From HGM04593 sp045634085 (GTDB taxonomy: Bacteria; Bacteroidota; Bacteroidia; Bacteroidales; Bacteroidaceae), in contig JAZQZM010000070.1 in assembly GCA_045634085.1 (NCBI GenBank), positions 1 through 64,000 on the forward strand: 64,000 nt of DNA, in the 5' to 3' direction. Position 1 is the first letter of the stretch. Each line of letters opens with the position of its first letter. A program made the translations under genes and the position numbers. Shown piece after piece: positions 1 to 8,827 of the stretch. The notes under the pieces are model-generated. The model saw nothing but the letters and a program-made list of their open reading frames with translations. It ran no database searches and was not told where the DNA came from.

Positions 1-332
1 CCGTGTCTCAGTTCCAGTGTGGGGGACCTTCCTCTCAGAACCCCTATCCATCGTAGGCTAGGTGGGCCGTTACCCCGCCTACTACCTAATGGAACGCATC
101 CCCATCCTTCATCGCCAGAGCTTTCATATTCAAATCAGGCAATCTAAATATGTTATTCGGGATTAATCTCCCTTTCGGGAGGCTATACCAATATGAAGGG
201 CAGGTTGGATACGCGTTACTCACCCGTGCGCCGGTCGTCCATTCGAAGCAAGCTCCGTCTGGACCCCTCGACTTGCATGTGTTAAGCCTGTAGCTAGCGT
301 TCATCCTGAGCCAGGATCAAACTCTTCGTTGT
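1..332 (-). rRNA. rrs: 16S ribosomal RNA gene, 5' portion (partial)
   Basis: Read on the minus strand, the segment starts with the universal 5' 16S sequence that matches primer 27F (AGAGTTTGATCCTGGCTCAG, complement at 306-325) and continues into GATGAACGCTAGCTACAGGC, a form typical of Bacteroidota. The mature 5' end is placed about seven bases before the primer site by analogy with E. coli. The gene runs off the left edge, so only about the first fifth is present. Short open frames here are artefacts of rRNA. Confidence 0.97.
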
Positions 333-933
333 AATTTATATCTGTAAATGCCTCCATAAAAGAAGACACCACCAATCTAATGAAATTGTTTGTACTGGCC
401 GGAATTAAAAGTATATCAAATTTATTTGACGGTTCGTTTTTCGTTCCTTACTTTACTTCAATAATCTGCTTATAAAAAACAGACCACGTTGTACTGCTTG
501 TCTGTATGGAATGTTGTCAAGGATCATCTTGCTTTACCGAGGCGCAACCGTGTTGCTTCCCGAAAGCGAGTGCAAAGGTACAGCTTTTTTCTAAATCACC
601 AAACAAATCGAGGAATAATTTTCAAAGAAATTTAAACATTTTTTAAACATTGCTAATTTTCAACAAGTTACAAAAACAACTTTTTTCAAGTTATTTTGTA
701 TTTGGCAACACAACCCAATCAAGTTGATTTCGCCTGTAAAAAAAACAGTAGAAAAAAACAGGGAACAACATAACGATTAAGTGAAATTTGTCAATTTTCA
801 GCATGCGAAGCATCATAAAAAAATGCGATATAATTTAATATCATTGCAGTGCGGTCATGAAAAAAATCATTCCAGGATAGGACAATAATCTTTAAAACAT
901 CTTAATTAATACGCGTCGTACGTATATTTTGAG
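333..933. other. Intergenic region: rRNA leader plus AT-rich spacer
   Basis: 333-572 is the presumed transcribed leader of the rRNA operon on the minus strand. 604-933 is very AT-rich, with many A and T runs. I see no coding frame with a convincing start and no RNA gene there. The spacer separates divergent promoters at 573-603 (minus) and 934-941 (plus). Confidence 0.6.
573..603 (-). promoter_or_regulatory. rRNA operon promoter (Bacteroidota type)
   Basis: On the minus strand the -33 box TTTG (600-603) is followed after 19 bases by the -7 box TACCTTTG (573-580). This is the consensus used by the Bacteroidota primary sigma factor. It lies about 240 bases before the mature 16S end and points toward it, so it should drive the rRNA operon through a leader at 333-572. 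Confidence 0.75.
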
Positions 934-941
934 TAAATTTG
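934..941 (+). promoter_or_regulatory. Putative -7 box for the DUF5686 gene
   Basis: TAAATTTG matches the TAnnTTTG -7 consensus. A transcript starting a few bases downstream would exclude the upstream TTG at 939 as a start codon and supports ATG 978. No clear -33 TTTG was found. Confidence 0.45.
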
Positions 942-977
942 CAACAATTTTCGGTCTACATAAGCCGATATACATGC

Positions 978-3560
978 ATGAACAACAGAAATCTTACGTA
1001 TATACCTTATATAATAATATTATTGCTATTTCCTGCGCTACTGTTTGCACAGGAAGGAAGAACACGTATATATGGAAAAATCGTAGATGCCGGCAACAAG
1101 GAACCACTACCCTACGTATCAATAAGAATAAGCCGCACAGCGATTGGATGCAGTAGCGACAACAACGGACATTTTTCATTCTACGCGCCGGCACTGCGTG
1201 ATACACTCATCGTCTCATGCGTAGGATATGCCGAAGAAAGAATTCTCCTTTCACCAGACTTGCGCATGCCGGTGAATGTTTCACTGAAGCCATCGGACTA
1301 TCTCCTTTCCGAAATCAAGATAAAGCCAAAGAAAGAGAAGTACAGGAAGAAAGATAACCCGGCCGTTACCCTTGCGAGGACTATCATCAAAAGGCGCGAC
1401 GACAACTCACCAAAGAACAAGGAGTATTTCAGTCGCGACCGTCATGAGAAACTGAATATCGCCCTTAACAATTTCAATGCAGAGAACAACAGCCATTTCG
1501 GAAAACAGTTTGCATTCCTTGAGCAATACATTGACACCTCACTGATATCGGGCGAACCGATACTCCACATCTCGGCACGCGAGCTTATCGCAACGGACTA
1601 CTACCGCAAGGAGCCCGAGCGCGAACGTCAGCATGTCAAAGGCCGAAAGAGAAACGGCATTGACGACATGTTCTCTACCGGCGAGATTGAGGCACTGTAC
1701 GAGGAGACGTTCAAGGACATTGACATATTCCAGGACAACATATCGCTTTTCGGCAACAAGTTCATGAGTCCCGCATCAAAGCTGGGTCCCACATTCTATA
1801 AATATTATATAATGGATACCGTCGACATTGACGGTGAGAAGTGCATTGACCTTGCATTTACACCGTTCAATGTAGAGTCTTTCGGTTTTACCGGACACAT
1901 ATATGTCACCGCCGATTCCACATATTTCATAAAAACTGTGCAGATGAACGTTCCGCATGACATCAACATGAACTTTGTGGAATACATGAACATAAAGCAG
2001 GACTTCAGCCGCCTGCCCGACGGTACACGAATACTTGAAAAGGAGTCTTTGACTGCCGAGCTAAAGCTTGCAAGTGCCCTCAACGGTTTCTACGCCCACA
2101 GGGAGGTGGCCTACAACAATTACAGTTTCGAGAGCAGCGAGTTCGGGCAGCGTATTCTTGACAACCCAGCCAGAGTTGTAGAAGACGAAAACTCCATGAA
2201 ACGCGACGAAGAGTTCTGGGGAGCAAACCGCATAAACGAAGTAAGCGAAAAGGAGCAGTCCGTCGCCAGGATGATGCAGGAACTACGCAACAACCCGGTC
2301 TATTACTGGTTTGAGAAGGGCGTATCATTCCTGTTCACCGGCTGGGTACCCATAAGAGAGAATGAACCACCTGTCTTCTACGGCCCGGTAAACACTACAG
2401 TAAGCCATAACGAACTTGAGGGATGGCGACTGCGCACCGGAGCAATGACATCGGCTTACCTAAACCCGCATATATTTGCGAATTTCTTTGTGGCATACGG
2501 CCTTGGCGACCACCGCTGGAAATATATGGGCGAGGTTGAATACTCATTCAAGAAAAAGAAAGAGCACCCCAACGAGTTCCCCATACACTCGTTGAAAGCG
2601 CGCTACGAAAGCGACATCTACCAATACGGCCAGAACTACCTGTACACGAACAAGGACAATATCTTCCTCAGTTTCAAACGTGATAAGGACAACAAGATTG
2701 GTTACCTGAAAAAGGCAGAATTCACTTATAAACGAGAGTTCTACAATAATTTCTCGTACCACGTTACGCTACGTAACAGAATTGACATAGCAACCAACCT
2801 CATTCCCTTTGAACGCACTGCAACAGCCGACGGCGTAACCACAAGTACGTTTGTGAAGGACCTGAACCAATCGGAGGTTGAGATAGGTCTGCGATATGCG
2901 CCAAATGAGAGATTCATACAGAGCAAATGGAACCGTCGTTCCATTCTGCCCGAACATCCCGTCTACACACTCAAGCACAGGATTGGAGTAAAGGGAATCA
3001 TGGGCAGCGACCTGAACTATCACTATACCGAAGCAAGCTTCCAGAAGAGATTCTGGTTCTCGGCATTCGGATACACAGACTGCATACTCAAGGCCGGCAA
3101 GGTATGGAACGAAGTTCCGTTCCCGCTATTGATAATTCCAAATGCCAACCTCTCATATACAATACAGAAAGAATCCTATTCACTGATGAATGCAATGGAA
3201 TTCTTCAATGACGAATACGCATCATGGGATCTTGCATATTACATGAACGGACTTATATTCAACAGATTGCCTCTTATACGAAAGCTCAACTGGCGCGAGG
3301 TGATAACATTCAAGGGAATGTACGGAAACCTGAGCCAGAAGAACCGCCCCGACCCGCAGAATACCGGCAGGCTGTTCAAGTTCCCTTATGAGAACGAACA
3401 GTACCACTATCTCGGCTCCACCCCATACATGGAGTTAGGATTTGGAATTGAGAACATCTTCAAGGTTCTGCGTGTCGATTACATACGAAGGCTCACTTAC
3501 ACCGACCTGCCCGGAGTCGACAAATGGGGCATCAGAATACAGTTCCACATCCAATTCTGA
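978..3560 (+). CDS. DUF5686 and carboxypeptidase-regulatory-like domain protein, outer membrane
   Basis: About 860 residues. ATG 978 gives a clean signal peptide (MNNRNLTYIPYIIILLLFPA, cleaved after LFAQ); the frame is open further upstream to a TTG at 939, but that overlaps the likely -7 box. Roughly residues 27-105 form a carboxypeptidase-regulatory-like beta-sandwich (GKIVDAGNKEPLPYVSIRIS), as at the N terminus of many Bacteroidota outer-membrane proteins. The rest matches DUF5686, starting with the typical DNPAV, IIKRRDDNSP and EKLNIALN segments and continuing as long alternating beta strands up to the terminal phenylalanine. A beta-barrel-like outer-membrane or periplasmic role is inferred; the substrate is unknown. 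It is monocistronic and convergent with the clostripain-like gene. Confidence 0.85.
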   Translation: MNNRNLTYIPYIIILLLFPALLFAQEGRTRIYGKIVDAGNKEPLPYVSIRISRTAIGCSSDNNGHFSFYAPALRDTLIVSCVGYAEERILLSPDLRMPVNVSLKPSDYLLSEIKIKPKKEKYRKKDNPAVTLARTIIKRRDDNSPKNKEYFSRDRHEKLNIALNNFNAENNSHFGKQFAFLEQYIDTSLISGEPILHISARELIATDYYRKEPERERQHVKGRKRNGIDDMFSTGEIEALYEETFKDIDIFQDNISLFGNKFMSPASKLGPTFYKYYIMDTVDIDGEKCIDLAFTPFNVESFGFTGHIYVTADSTYFIKTVQMNVPHDINMNFVEYMNIKQDFSRLPDGTRILEKESLTAELKLASALNGFYAHREVAYNNYSFESSEFGQRILDNPARVVEDENSMKRDEEFWGANRINEVSEKEQSVARMMQELRNNPVYYWFEKGVSFLFTGWVPIRENEPPVFYGPVNTTVSHNELEGWRLRTGAMTSAYLNPHIFANFFVAYGLGDHRWKYMGEVEYSFKKKKEHPNEFPIHSLKARYESDIYQYGQNYLYTNKDNIFLSFKRDKDNKIGYLKKAEFTYKREFYNNFSYHVTLRNRIDIATNLIPFERTATADGVTTSTFVKDLNQSEVEIGLRYAPNERFIQSKWNRRSILPEHPVYTLKHRIGVKGIMGSDLNYHYTEASFQKRFWFSAFGYTDCILKAGKVWNEVPFPLLIIPNANLSYTIQKESYSLMNAMEFFNDEYASWDLAYYMNGLIFNRLPLIRKLNWREVITFKGMYGNLSQKNRPDPQNTGRLFKFPYENEQYHYLGSTPYMELGFGIENIFKVLRVDYIRRLTYTDLPGVDKWGIRIQFHIQF

Positions 3561-3635
3561 CACACAGAAGAATTCTGTTTTTGTAGAGAAGAAACGGGAG
3601 AAATGAGCAATACTCCATTGCCCTAAAAACACATA

Positions 3636-4859
3636 TTACCAGCCGGCGGCCTCCCATCCAACAGCCGAATACCACTCCGTCGTCCTGAAATCGGCATTGA
3701 ATTTATCGTTACGGGCATAGCGCTGTGGCATGTACATTGACATTGCACCACAGGCATGGACATCGTAGGCAATCATCTTTCCGCACAGCATTGAATACCA
3801 TTTTTGAGATGCCGCCACGTACACCACGGCATTGTCAAAGGCTTTGCGCCACTCGATATACTCACCAACTGTAAGATACTTGCTCATTACGGCATTCATA
3901 TCATAATACGAAGGATAAGCTGTGTCACTTGTATACTTTCCACCAGGGAGATATGCAAAGACGTCGGCATAATCACGCTTCTTGTCCACATTGAAATACT
4001 TCACCACCAAGGAGTAAGTCATATCGGCCAAATGTTGCATAGCATCGGCACGAACAGCCGAGAGCACGGCGCCGGCCGGTTCATTTTCATACGCACTGAT
4101 GTAGGAATCAATAATCTCCACAGGACCATCGGAAAAGAAAAAACATGGGACAATAGTAGAATACAGCGCGCCGTCACCCGGAATCTCCGCCGGGGATGCA
4201 ATAATCCACTCGGCCGCACCTCGCAAAGCGTATGCACTCTCGGCACACTGCATAAAACAGGCATCGAACATAAGACGGTTAACCTTGGCCGGCTGCCTCT
4301 TGAGAAGAGCTGCAAGTTCCTCCACCTCTATGGTCGTTGTAATGGAATTGCTGTTGCTATTTTCTCCATTGTCAATACCGATAGAACGCTGTGGGGCTGC
4401 ACTGAGTGGACCGCGCAGCCAGCCGCTGCCATGGGACCACATAATGATATCCAATGTCTCTGTCGGAAATTCACAAAAAATATAATCGAACACCTTGCCA
4501 AGGACTGCGGTATCACTAGAGCAGACATCATTGCCGAATAGCACATGATTAGAATTGCCTGCATCGCCATTCGTCAAAGAGAAATAGTGTGTAAGCATTG
4601 GGTGCTCCTTGTTATCGACATATACAAAAAGACGACAATCGCGAGGAATCTCCGGCACGCACTCAAAAATCTCCGCCACATCAAGCGCAGCATAGTTGCT
4701 GAGACTGTTCTCAGCCATCATGTACACTAGTAACGTCTTACGTGCAGTATCGCCCTTTTCAATGACATCGGGTTTGACCTTCAAGACAACAAGTTCGTTG
4801 CTGCACGAGGTGAGCAGCATGAGTGCAAGCATTACAGCAGAAGCAAACCTGCCCGACAT
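3636..4859 (-). CDS. Clostripain-family (C11) cysteine peptidase lipoprotein
   Basis: 407 residues. The N terminus is a lipoprotein signal with lipobox LTSC, Cys19 being the lipidated residue. The body matches the clostripain fold: LLVYMMAENSL near residue 43, then the catalytic His in WSHGSGW (His143) and the catalytic Cys in DACFMQ (Cys201). Family members are caspase-like proteases that cut after basic residues; in gut Bacteroidales secreted forms can process other exported proteins. This copy should be anchored to a membrane facing the periplasm or the outside. It lies 7 bases downstream of the small secreted protein gene at 4867-5259, so the two probably share a transcript. Confidence 0.85.
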   Translation of the reverse strand: MSGRFASAVMLALMLLTSCSNELVVLKVKPDVIEKGDTARKTLLVYMMAENSLSNYAALDVAEIFECVPEIPRDCRLFVYVDNKEHPMLTHYFSLTNGDAGNSNHVLFGNDVCSSDTAVLGKVFDYIFCEFPTETLDIIMWSHGSGWLRGPLSAAPQRSIGIDNGENSNSNSITTTIEVEELAALLKRQPAKVNRLMFDACFMQCAESAYALRGAAEWIIASPAEIPGDGALYSTIVPCFFFSDGPVEIIDSYISAYENEPAGAVLSAVRADAMQHLADMTYSLVVKYFNVDKKRDYADVFAYLPGGKYTSDTAYPSYYDMNAVMSKYLTVGEYIEWRKAFDNAVVYVAASQKWYSMLCGKMIAYDVHACGAMSMYMPQRYARNDKFNADFRTTEWYSAVGWEAAGW

Positions 4860-4866
4860 AACATCA

Positions 4867-5259
4867 TCAAGGTTTTACAAACTTGAACTTGTCGCCAAGG
4901 TAGCGTACAGTCTTGCCTTCCTTCTCAACAAGCATCTTCTTCAGTTTTGCCTCGATCTTTGCAAGCTTTGCACGCTTTTTTGAGAAATATATCGCCGATG
5001 TACGACCAGGCAGATTCTCCTGAAATGTCATATGGTCCTTCAGTTCATAAGCGTAATACTGGCGATGGAGCAGAAACTTTGTCTTTTCGTCAATTTGCGC
5101 GCCGTCAACAGGCATCACCTCGGTAAAATAGACAGTAGAATCGGAGAATGAGAAGGATGCACCAAAGATATATACAGTTTCGTCCTTATCACCTTTTGCG
5201 TTTGCAGTAGAACATACAGCAGCCACAGCAATGAACAGTATCAATAATATTTTCTTCAT
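4867..5259 (-). CDS. Small exported protein of unknown function
   Basis: 130 residues from ATG 5259; the frame is open further upstream to 5301, but the internal Met gives a standard signal peptide (MKKILLILFIAVAAV, cleavage after TANA). The mature part is basic and rich in Lys near the C terminus (KRAKLAKIEAKLKK), with a beta-rich first half. I recognise no named domain. It is the first gene of a two-gene unit with the clostripain-like lipoprotein (7-base gap), so it could be a substrate, chaperone or partner of that protease, which is inference from position only. Confidence 0.75.
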   Translation of the reverse strand: MKKILLILFIAVAAVCSTANAKGDKDETVYIFGASFSFSDSTVYFTEVMPVDGAQIDEKTKFLLHRQYYAYELKDHMTFQENLPGRTSAIYFSKKRAKLAKIEAKLKKMLVEKEGKTVRYLGDKFKFVKP

Positions 5260-5298
5260 ATCCTTATAGAATTTACAGCCATACGGCGTTACAATCGG

Positions 5299-5306
5299 CA
5301 AAATTA
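5299..5306 (-). promoter_or_regulatory. Putative -7 box for the 5259-3636 unit
   Basis: The minus strand reads TAATTTTG, matching TAnnTTTG, 40 bases before ATG 5259. A -33 box is not clear. Confidence 0.4.
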
Positions 5307-5479
5307 AAAAAAAATATCACCTTATAAAAATATATAGCAAAATTTAACGCCTACGACAATGCGGTATGTTATCTGAACAAGTGGTCTCACATCTGGTCAT
5401 TTAAAAAAAATTACTTAAATTTACGCAAAAATAATCTCGTAAACAATTAGTGAGAAAGTTAAACTAAAATCAAGAAGCT

Positions 5480-5986
5480 ATGAAAAAGGTATTTTTGACT
5501 CTCGCACTTATGCTAACAACCATGTTAGCAAGCGCACAGTTCTATGTTGGTGGCGGTATCAGTTACTGTAAGACAGAAATCAAAAATGTTGAAGCATCTG
5601 AATTCACCTTTACTCCCGAAATGGGATATGTAATCAACTCCAATTGGGCGGTTGGTGCAGTCCTTGACATCGACTGGGTAAAAGACACATCAACAACAAT
5701 CGCCGTGAGTCCATATGCACGCTACACATTCCTGCGAGCCGGCAATTTCTCTTTCTTTGCCGATGGTGTATTGCAGATAGGTTCAATTGATCCCAAAGAG
5801 GGAGACTCACAATTCTGCTGGGGAATAGGTGTAAAACCGGGTATTGACTATAGCCTCACCGAGCACTTTTCAATTACAGCCCACATCGGTTGGTTGGGAC
5901 ACAACAACTACAAAGACTATGGAGAGACAACAACAATAGCTATCGACAGCAATGATCTGTCGTTCAGTCTGAGCTACAATTTCTAA
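5480..5986 (+). CDS. Outer membrane beta-barrel protein (small porin-like)
   Basis: 168 residues with a signal peptide ending LASAQ and a mature chain of alternating polar and hydrophobic strands ending in LSYNF, the C-terminal aromatic residue expected of a barrel handled by the BAM machinery. Its size fits an eight-stranded barrel of the PF13505/PF13568 kind. It is clearly related to the protein at 6341-6865: both start the mature part with a (F/I)Y(V/I)GGG motif and share GIG(V/A)KPGI(D/S)Y(S/T). Function is unknown. It is followed by a strong terminator. Confidence 0.8.
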   Translation: MKKVFLTLALMLTTMLASAQFYVGGGISYCKTEIKNVEASEFTFTPEMGYVINSNWAVGAVLDIDWVKDTSTTIAVSPYARYTFLRAGNFSFFADGVLQIGSIDPKEGDSQFCWGIGVKPGIDYSLTEHFSITAHIGWLGHNNYKDYGETTTIAIDSNDLSFSLSYNF

Positions 5987-6009
5987 TTATCTCAAATTAA
6001 ACTGATAAT

Positions 6010-6046
6010 GTGGGCGGCCCAAAAGAAAAACGGGACGCCCACTTTT
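6010..6046 (+). terminator. Rho-independent terminator after the 5480-5986 gene
   Basis: GTGGGCG at 6010-6016 pairs with CGCCCAC at 6036-6042, with a further three GC pairs across one mismatch. The loop is A-rich and the stem is followed by TTTT. It sits 24 bases after the stop codon. Confidence 0.85.
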
Positions 6047-6054
6047 GTCATGAG

Positions 6055-6244
6055 ATTGAATAAAAAGAGTTGTTTTTAGGCGTACGAAGCTTGAAAAAGC
6101 GCAACCGACGCTGTAATGCGAGAGCAGAGAGTGCCCGCATTCTATGCCGAGCTACGAGGAGGAAAAGCCACTTAGTGGGTTAATTTACTAAGCGTAAATG
6201 AGCATTTTGAGGGCAAGCACAACAACAAAAGAGCCTTTTTAGTC
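6055..6244 (+). repeat. Dispersed intergenic repeat, long form (copy A)
   Basis: Two blocks of this sequence reappear in inverted orientation at 38294-38403. Block 1 (6055-6103) includes AGAGTTGTTTTTAGGCGT; block 2 (6183-6244) includes GTAAATGAGCATTTTGAGGG. About 79 bases separating the blocks here are absent from the other copy. No coding frame fits. It occupies most of the 5987-6340 gap between the two paralogous barrel genes. Confidence 0.7.
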
Positions 6245-6340
6245 ATCCTCATTGTTTGTACTCCTTTAAATATCAAAAGTAGCATACTTTCACGCACAAA
6301 ACCACTTTCATACTTGTTGTCATAACAAAAAGATACGGAT

Positions 6341-6865
6341 ATGAAACGTTTTATTCTTGCTGCAGCAATCATGGTATTGTCAATTGCCGCCGACGCACAG
6401 ATATATATTGGTGGAGGGATGCGCTTCTGGGACAATGACGATGATGACAGGACCACAATAAGCGTAACACCTGAAATCGGTTACCGGGTAAACAGACGAT
6501 TTGCCTTTGGCGCTGACATCGGTTACGAATACAGCAAGGAGAAAAGTATACACAGTGACACATACTCAATAGCGCCCTATCTCAGACACTTCGTATACTC
6601 CTTCAACGGATTCGACCTCTTTTGGGAAGGCACACTCGAGTTCTGCTATTATGTGCCGAGCAAGGGTAAGGAGGGGTACTGCATAGGCATTGGAGCCAAG
6701 CCTGGAATAAGCTACACAATCAACAGGCACTTCTGTCTGTCGGCATATACCGGTTTTTTCGGTTACAGGCATTGTGAGAAGGAGTTCAACCACCCCAAGT
6801 ATGAAGCAGGACTTGGAGTGAGCCTGATAAACGACCTCACATTCAGCTTCCACTACTATTTTTGA
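6341..6865 (+). CDS. Outer membrane beta-barrel protein, paralogue of the 5480-5986 product
   Basis: 174 residues with a signal peptide ending AADAQ, mature start IYIGGG, and final residues FHYYF typical of outer-membrane barrels. It shares GIGAKPGISY and the general strand pattern with the neighbour at 5480-5986, pointing to an old tandem duplication. An acidic stretch (DNDDDD) follows the first strand and may be a periplasmic turn or surface loop. The upstream gap contains the dispersed repeat. Function is unknown. Confidence 0.8.
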   Translation: MKRFILAAAIMVLSIAADAQIYIGGGMRFWDNDDDDRTTISVTPEIGYRVNRRFAFGADIGYEYSKEKSIHSDTYSIAPYLRHFVYSFNGFDLFWEGTLEFCYYVPSKGKEGYCIGIGAKPGISYTINRHFCLSAYTGFFGYRHCEKEFNHPKYEAGLGVSLINDLTFSFHYYF

Positions 6866-6920
6866 GATAATTACGTTGCATTATTGCAAGCATGCCGAAT
6901 ACTATTTAAAGATAAATAAG

Positions 6921-6928
6921 TAACTTTG
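6921..6928 (+). promoter_or_regulatory. Putative -7 box for lrgAB
   Basis: TAACTTTG matches TAnnTTTG and lies 26 bases before the lrgA start. No clear -33 box. Confidence 0.5.
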
Positions 6929-6954
6929 CCGCACACAACAATAGCGACAAAGCA

Positions 6955-7329
6955 ATGAAATACATTCTACAGTTCGGCATCATACTGTTTATCTCATTTA
7001 TCGGCGAGTTGCTCAACGAGCTCATTCCATTGCCAATACCGGCGAGCATATATGGCATGATTATACTGTTCACAGCACTCTGCACCGGAATACTGAAACT
7101 CTCACACGTCAGAGAAACCGGTAAATTCCTGATAGCAGCGATGCCACTAATGTTCATAGCTCCTGCTGTGGGGCTGATAGATTCCTGGGACACAATGCAG
7201 GAATTCATCATCGCCATAGCCGTGACAATCGTATTCTCCACCATAGCAGTCATTGCTGGTGCGGGACACATGACGCAGTTGATAATTAATTTAAAAGAAA
7301 AGAAGAAAAAAGATGAACGGAATTCTTGA
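6955..7329 (+). CDS. lrgA: CidA/LrgA family membrane protein
   Basis: 124 residues with four predicted membrane segments and the family signature around PLPIPASIYGMIILF. CidA/LrgA proteins are holin-like membrane proteins; in Firmicutes they affect autolysis and more recently export of pyruvate or other small metabolites. The C-terminal tail is lysine-rich. The stop codon lies inside lrgB (17-base overlap), so the two are translated from one message. Whether it acts like Lrg or Cid here cannot be told from sequence. Confidence 0.88.
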   Translation: MKYILQFGIILFISFIGELLNELIPLPIPASIYGMIILFTALCTGILKLSHVRETGKFLIAAMPLMFIAPAVGLIDSWDTMQEFIIAIAVTIVFSTIAVIAGAGHMTQLIINLKEKKKKDERNS

Positions 7330-8005
7330 AAATTCACTCTTCTTCGGTGTTGCACTCAGCATAGCTACCTTCATTTTGGGCACACTTTTAAAGAGGAAAT
7401 GGAACTTTTTCCTCTTCAATCCACTGCTTGTTGCCATAACCATTACCATCGCAACCCTTCTTGTACTGCACATTGAATATGACAGCTATTACAAGGGTGC
7501 CAAATATCTTACGTATCTGCTGACGCCCGCAACAGTAGCACTCGCTATCCCATTATACGAGCAACTGGCGCTTTTGAAAAAAAACCTCACTGCAATACTC
7601 ATCGGTATCGCCTCGGGTGTCCTGTGCAGCGGAGCATCAATATTCGCTATAGCACTTCTGTTCGGACTCAGCCACACACAATACGTGACACTGCTTCCCA
7701 AATCAATAACCACAGCCATTGGAATTGGATTGGCTACAGAACTTGACGGATATGTGGCAATAACCGTGTCGGCCATAATCTTCACAGGACTCATTGGCAA
7801 CATAGCCGGAGACCTGCTGTGCCGCATACTGCATATAAAGCATCCTATTGCCAAAGGTATCGCGATAGGAACAGCGACACACGTCATGGGAACATCAAAG
7901 GCAATGGAAATAGGTGAAATAGAGGGCGCCATGAGCAGCCTTTCGGTAGCAGTGGCAGGCATAATGACCGTAGGAGCAGCCATTCTGTTCCAAAGTCTTA
8001 TTTAA
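7313..8005 (+). CDS. lrgB: LrgB/CidB family membrane protein
   Basis: 230 residues, highly hydrophobic. It has the LrgB-family core LPKSITTAIGI and the C-terminal segment GTATHVMGTSKAMEIGE, both strongly conserved. It partners with the LrgA-like protein encoded just upstream with a 17-base overlap. The pair is presumed to form an inner-membrane complex controlling envelope integrity or small-metabolite efflux. Confidence 0.9.
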   Translation: MNGILENSLFFGVALSIATFILGTLLKRKWNFFLFNPLLVAITITIATLLVLHIEYDSYYKGAKYLTYLLTPATVALAIPLYEQLALLKKNLTAILIGIASGVLCSGASIFAIALLFGLSHTQYVTLLPKSITTAIGIGLATELDGYVAITVSAIIFTGLIGNIAGDLLCRILHIKHPIAKGIAIGTATHVMGTSKAMEIGEIEGAMSSLSVAVAGIMTVGAAILFQSLI

Positions 8006-8083
8006 AGCACTTTTTTGCAATACAGTTTGCAGATAGAAACAAAATCATTATTTTAGCAAAAGTTAACCTTAAATACATAGGAC

Positions 8084-8500
8084 ATGATTATTGCTGTAGA
8101 CTTTGACGGAACAATTGTTGAACACAGATATCCAGAGATTGGCAAGGAACTCCCCTTTGCCACATACACGTTACGTAAACTTATTGAGGACAATCACCGG
8201 CTTATCCTTTGGACAGTTCGCCGCGGCAAGGAGCTTGAAGATGCCATACAATGGTGCAAGGAACATGACATAGAGTTCTACGCCGTAAACAAGAGTTATC
8301 CCGAGGAAGAAATTGGAGAAAATGGCTTATACGGCAAAATAAATGCAGACATGTTCATCGATGACCTGAACCTTGGTGGCCTGCCAAACTGGACTGTGAT
8401 ATACAAGATGATCAGTGAAAGAAAAACATGGAAGGATATCTATTCCCAGAACGAAGAGGAAAATGAACCTAAAAAAAGAAAAAAAGGCTGGTTCTGGTAA
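8084..8500 (+). CDS. HAD-superfamily hydrolase, small cap-less type
   Basis: 138 residues. The N terminus MIIAVDFDGTIV carries the DxDGT motif I of haloacid-dehalogenase-like enzymes, with the nucleophile Asp6 and acid/base Asp8. Motif II is in LILWTVRRG, and the acidic motif is DMFIDD near residue 90. This matches a compact group of Bacteroidales HAD proteins predicted to be phosphatases with unknown substrate. The C-terminal tail is charged and lysine-rich. It is a single-gene unit. Confidence 0.8.
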   Translation: MIIAVDFDGTIVEHRYPEIGKELPFATYTLRKLIEDNHRLILWTVRRGKELEDAIQWCKEHDIEFYAVNKSYPEEEIGENGLYGKINADMFIDDLNLGGLPNWTVIYKMISERKTWKDIYSQNEEENEPKKRKKGWFW

Positions 8501-8673
8501 AAAAACGCATGAATTCCAACGATACTATTGGGGCAATATCGGAATTTACAAGATATCATTTTAACATGCCACCATGTTGCTTTAATGGCCTTTAAAATAC
8601 AGCATTGATTTTCAGCACATTACTTCATAAAGAAAAAAAGACACAAAAAAACAGCAAAAAAAACGCCAAAAAA

Positions 8674-8704
8674 TTCGTTAATTCAAAAAAAAGCAGTACC
8701 TTTG
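8674..8704 (+). promoter_or_regulatory. Promoter of the tRNA-Lys pair
   Basis: TACCTTTG at 8697-8704 is a full -7 box; TTCG at 8674-8677, 19 bases upstream, is one base away from the -33 TTTG. It lies 17 bases before the first tRNA. Confidence 0.65.
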
Positions 8705-8721
8705 CAACGCATTAAGGAAAT

Positions 8722-8794
8722 GCGCTGTTAGCTCAGTTGGTAGAGCAATTGACTCTTAATCAATGGGTCCAGGGTTCGAGTCCCTGACGGCGTA
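8722..8794 (+). tRNA. tRNA-Lys (anticodon CTT), first copy
   Basis: 73 bases with a complete cloverleaf: acceptor GCGCTGT pairs with ACGGCGT (8787-8793, two G-T wobbles), D arm starts GCTCAGTTGG, the anticodon loop CTCTTAA gives CTT, the T arm is CAGGG-TTCGAGT-CCCTG, and the discriminator is A. CCA is not encoded. Confidence 0.95.
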
Positions 8795-8804
8795 CAAAAG
8801 GCAA

Positions 8805-8812
8805 TACCTTTG
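8805..8812 (+). promoter_or_regulatory. Duplicated -7 box before the second tRNA-Lys
   Basis: TACCTTTG is repeated with its flanking GCAACGC. The position where a -33 box would sit lies in the first tRNA and does not match TTTG, so this copy may be inactive and the second tRNA co-transcribed. Confidence 0.4.
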
Positions 8813-8827
8813 CAACGCGTTAAAAAT

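Noticed and set aside
86..304. Open frame on the minus strand in the first 304 bases
   Set aside because: It is entirely within the 16S rRNA gene.
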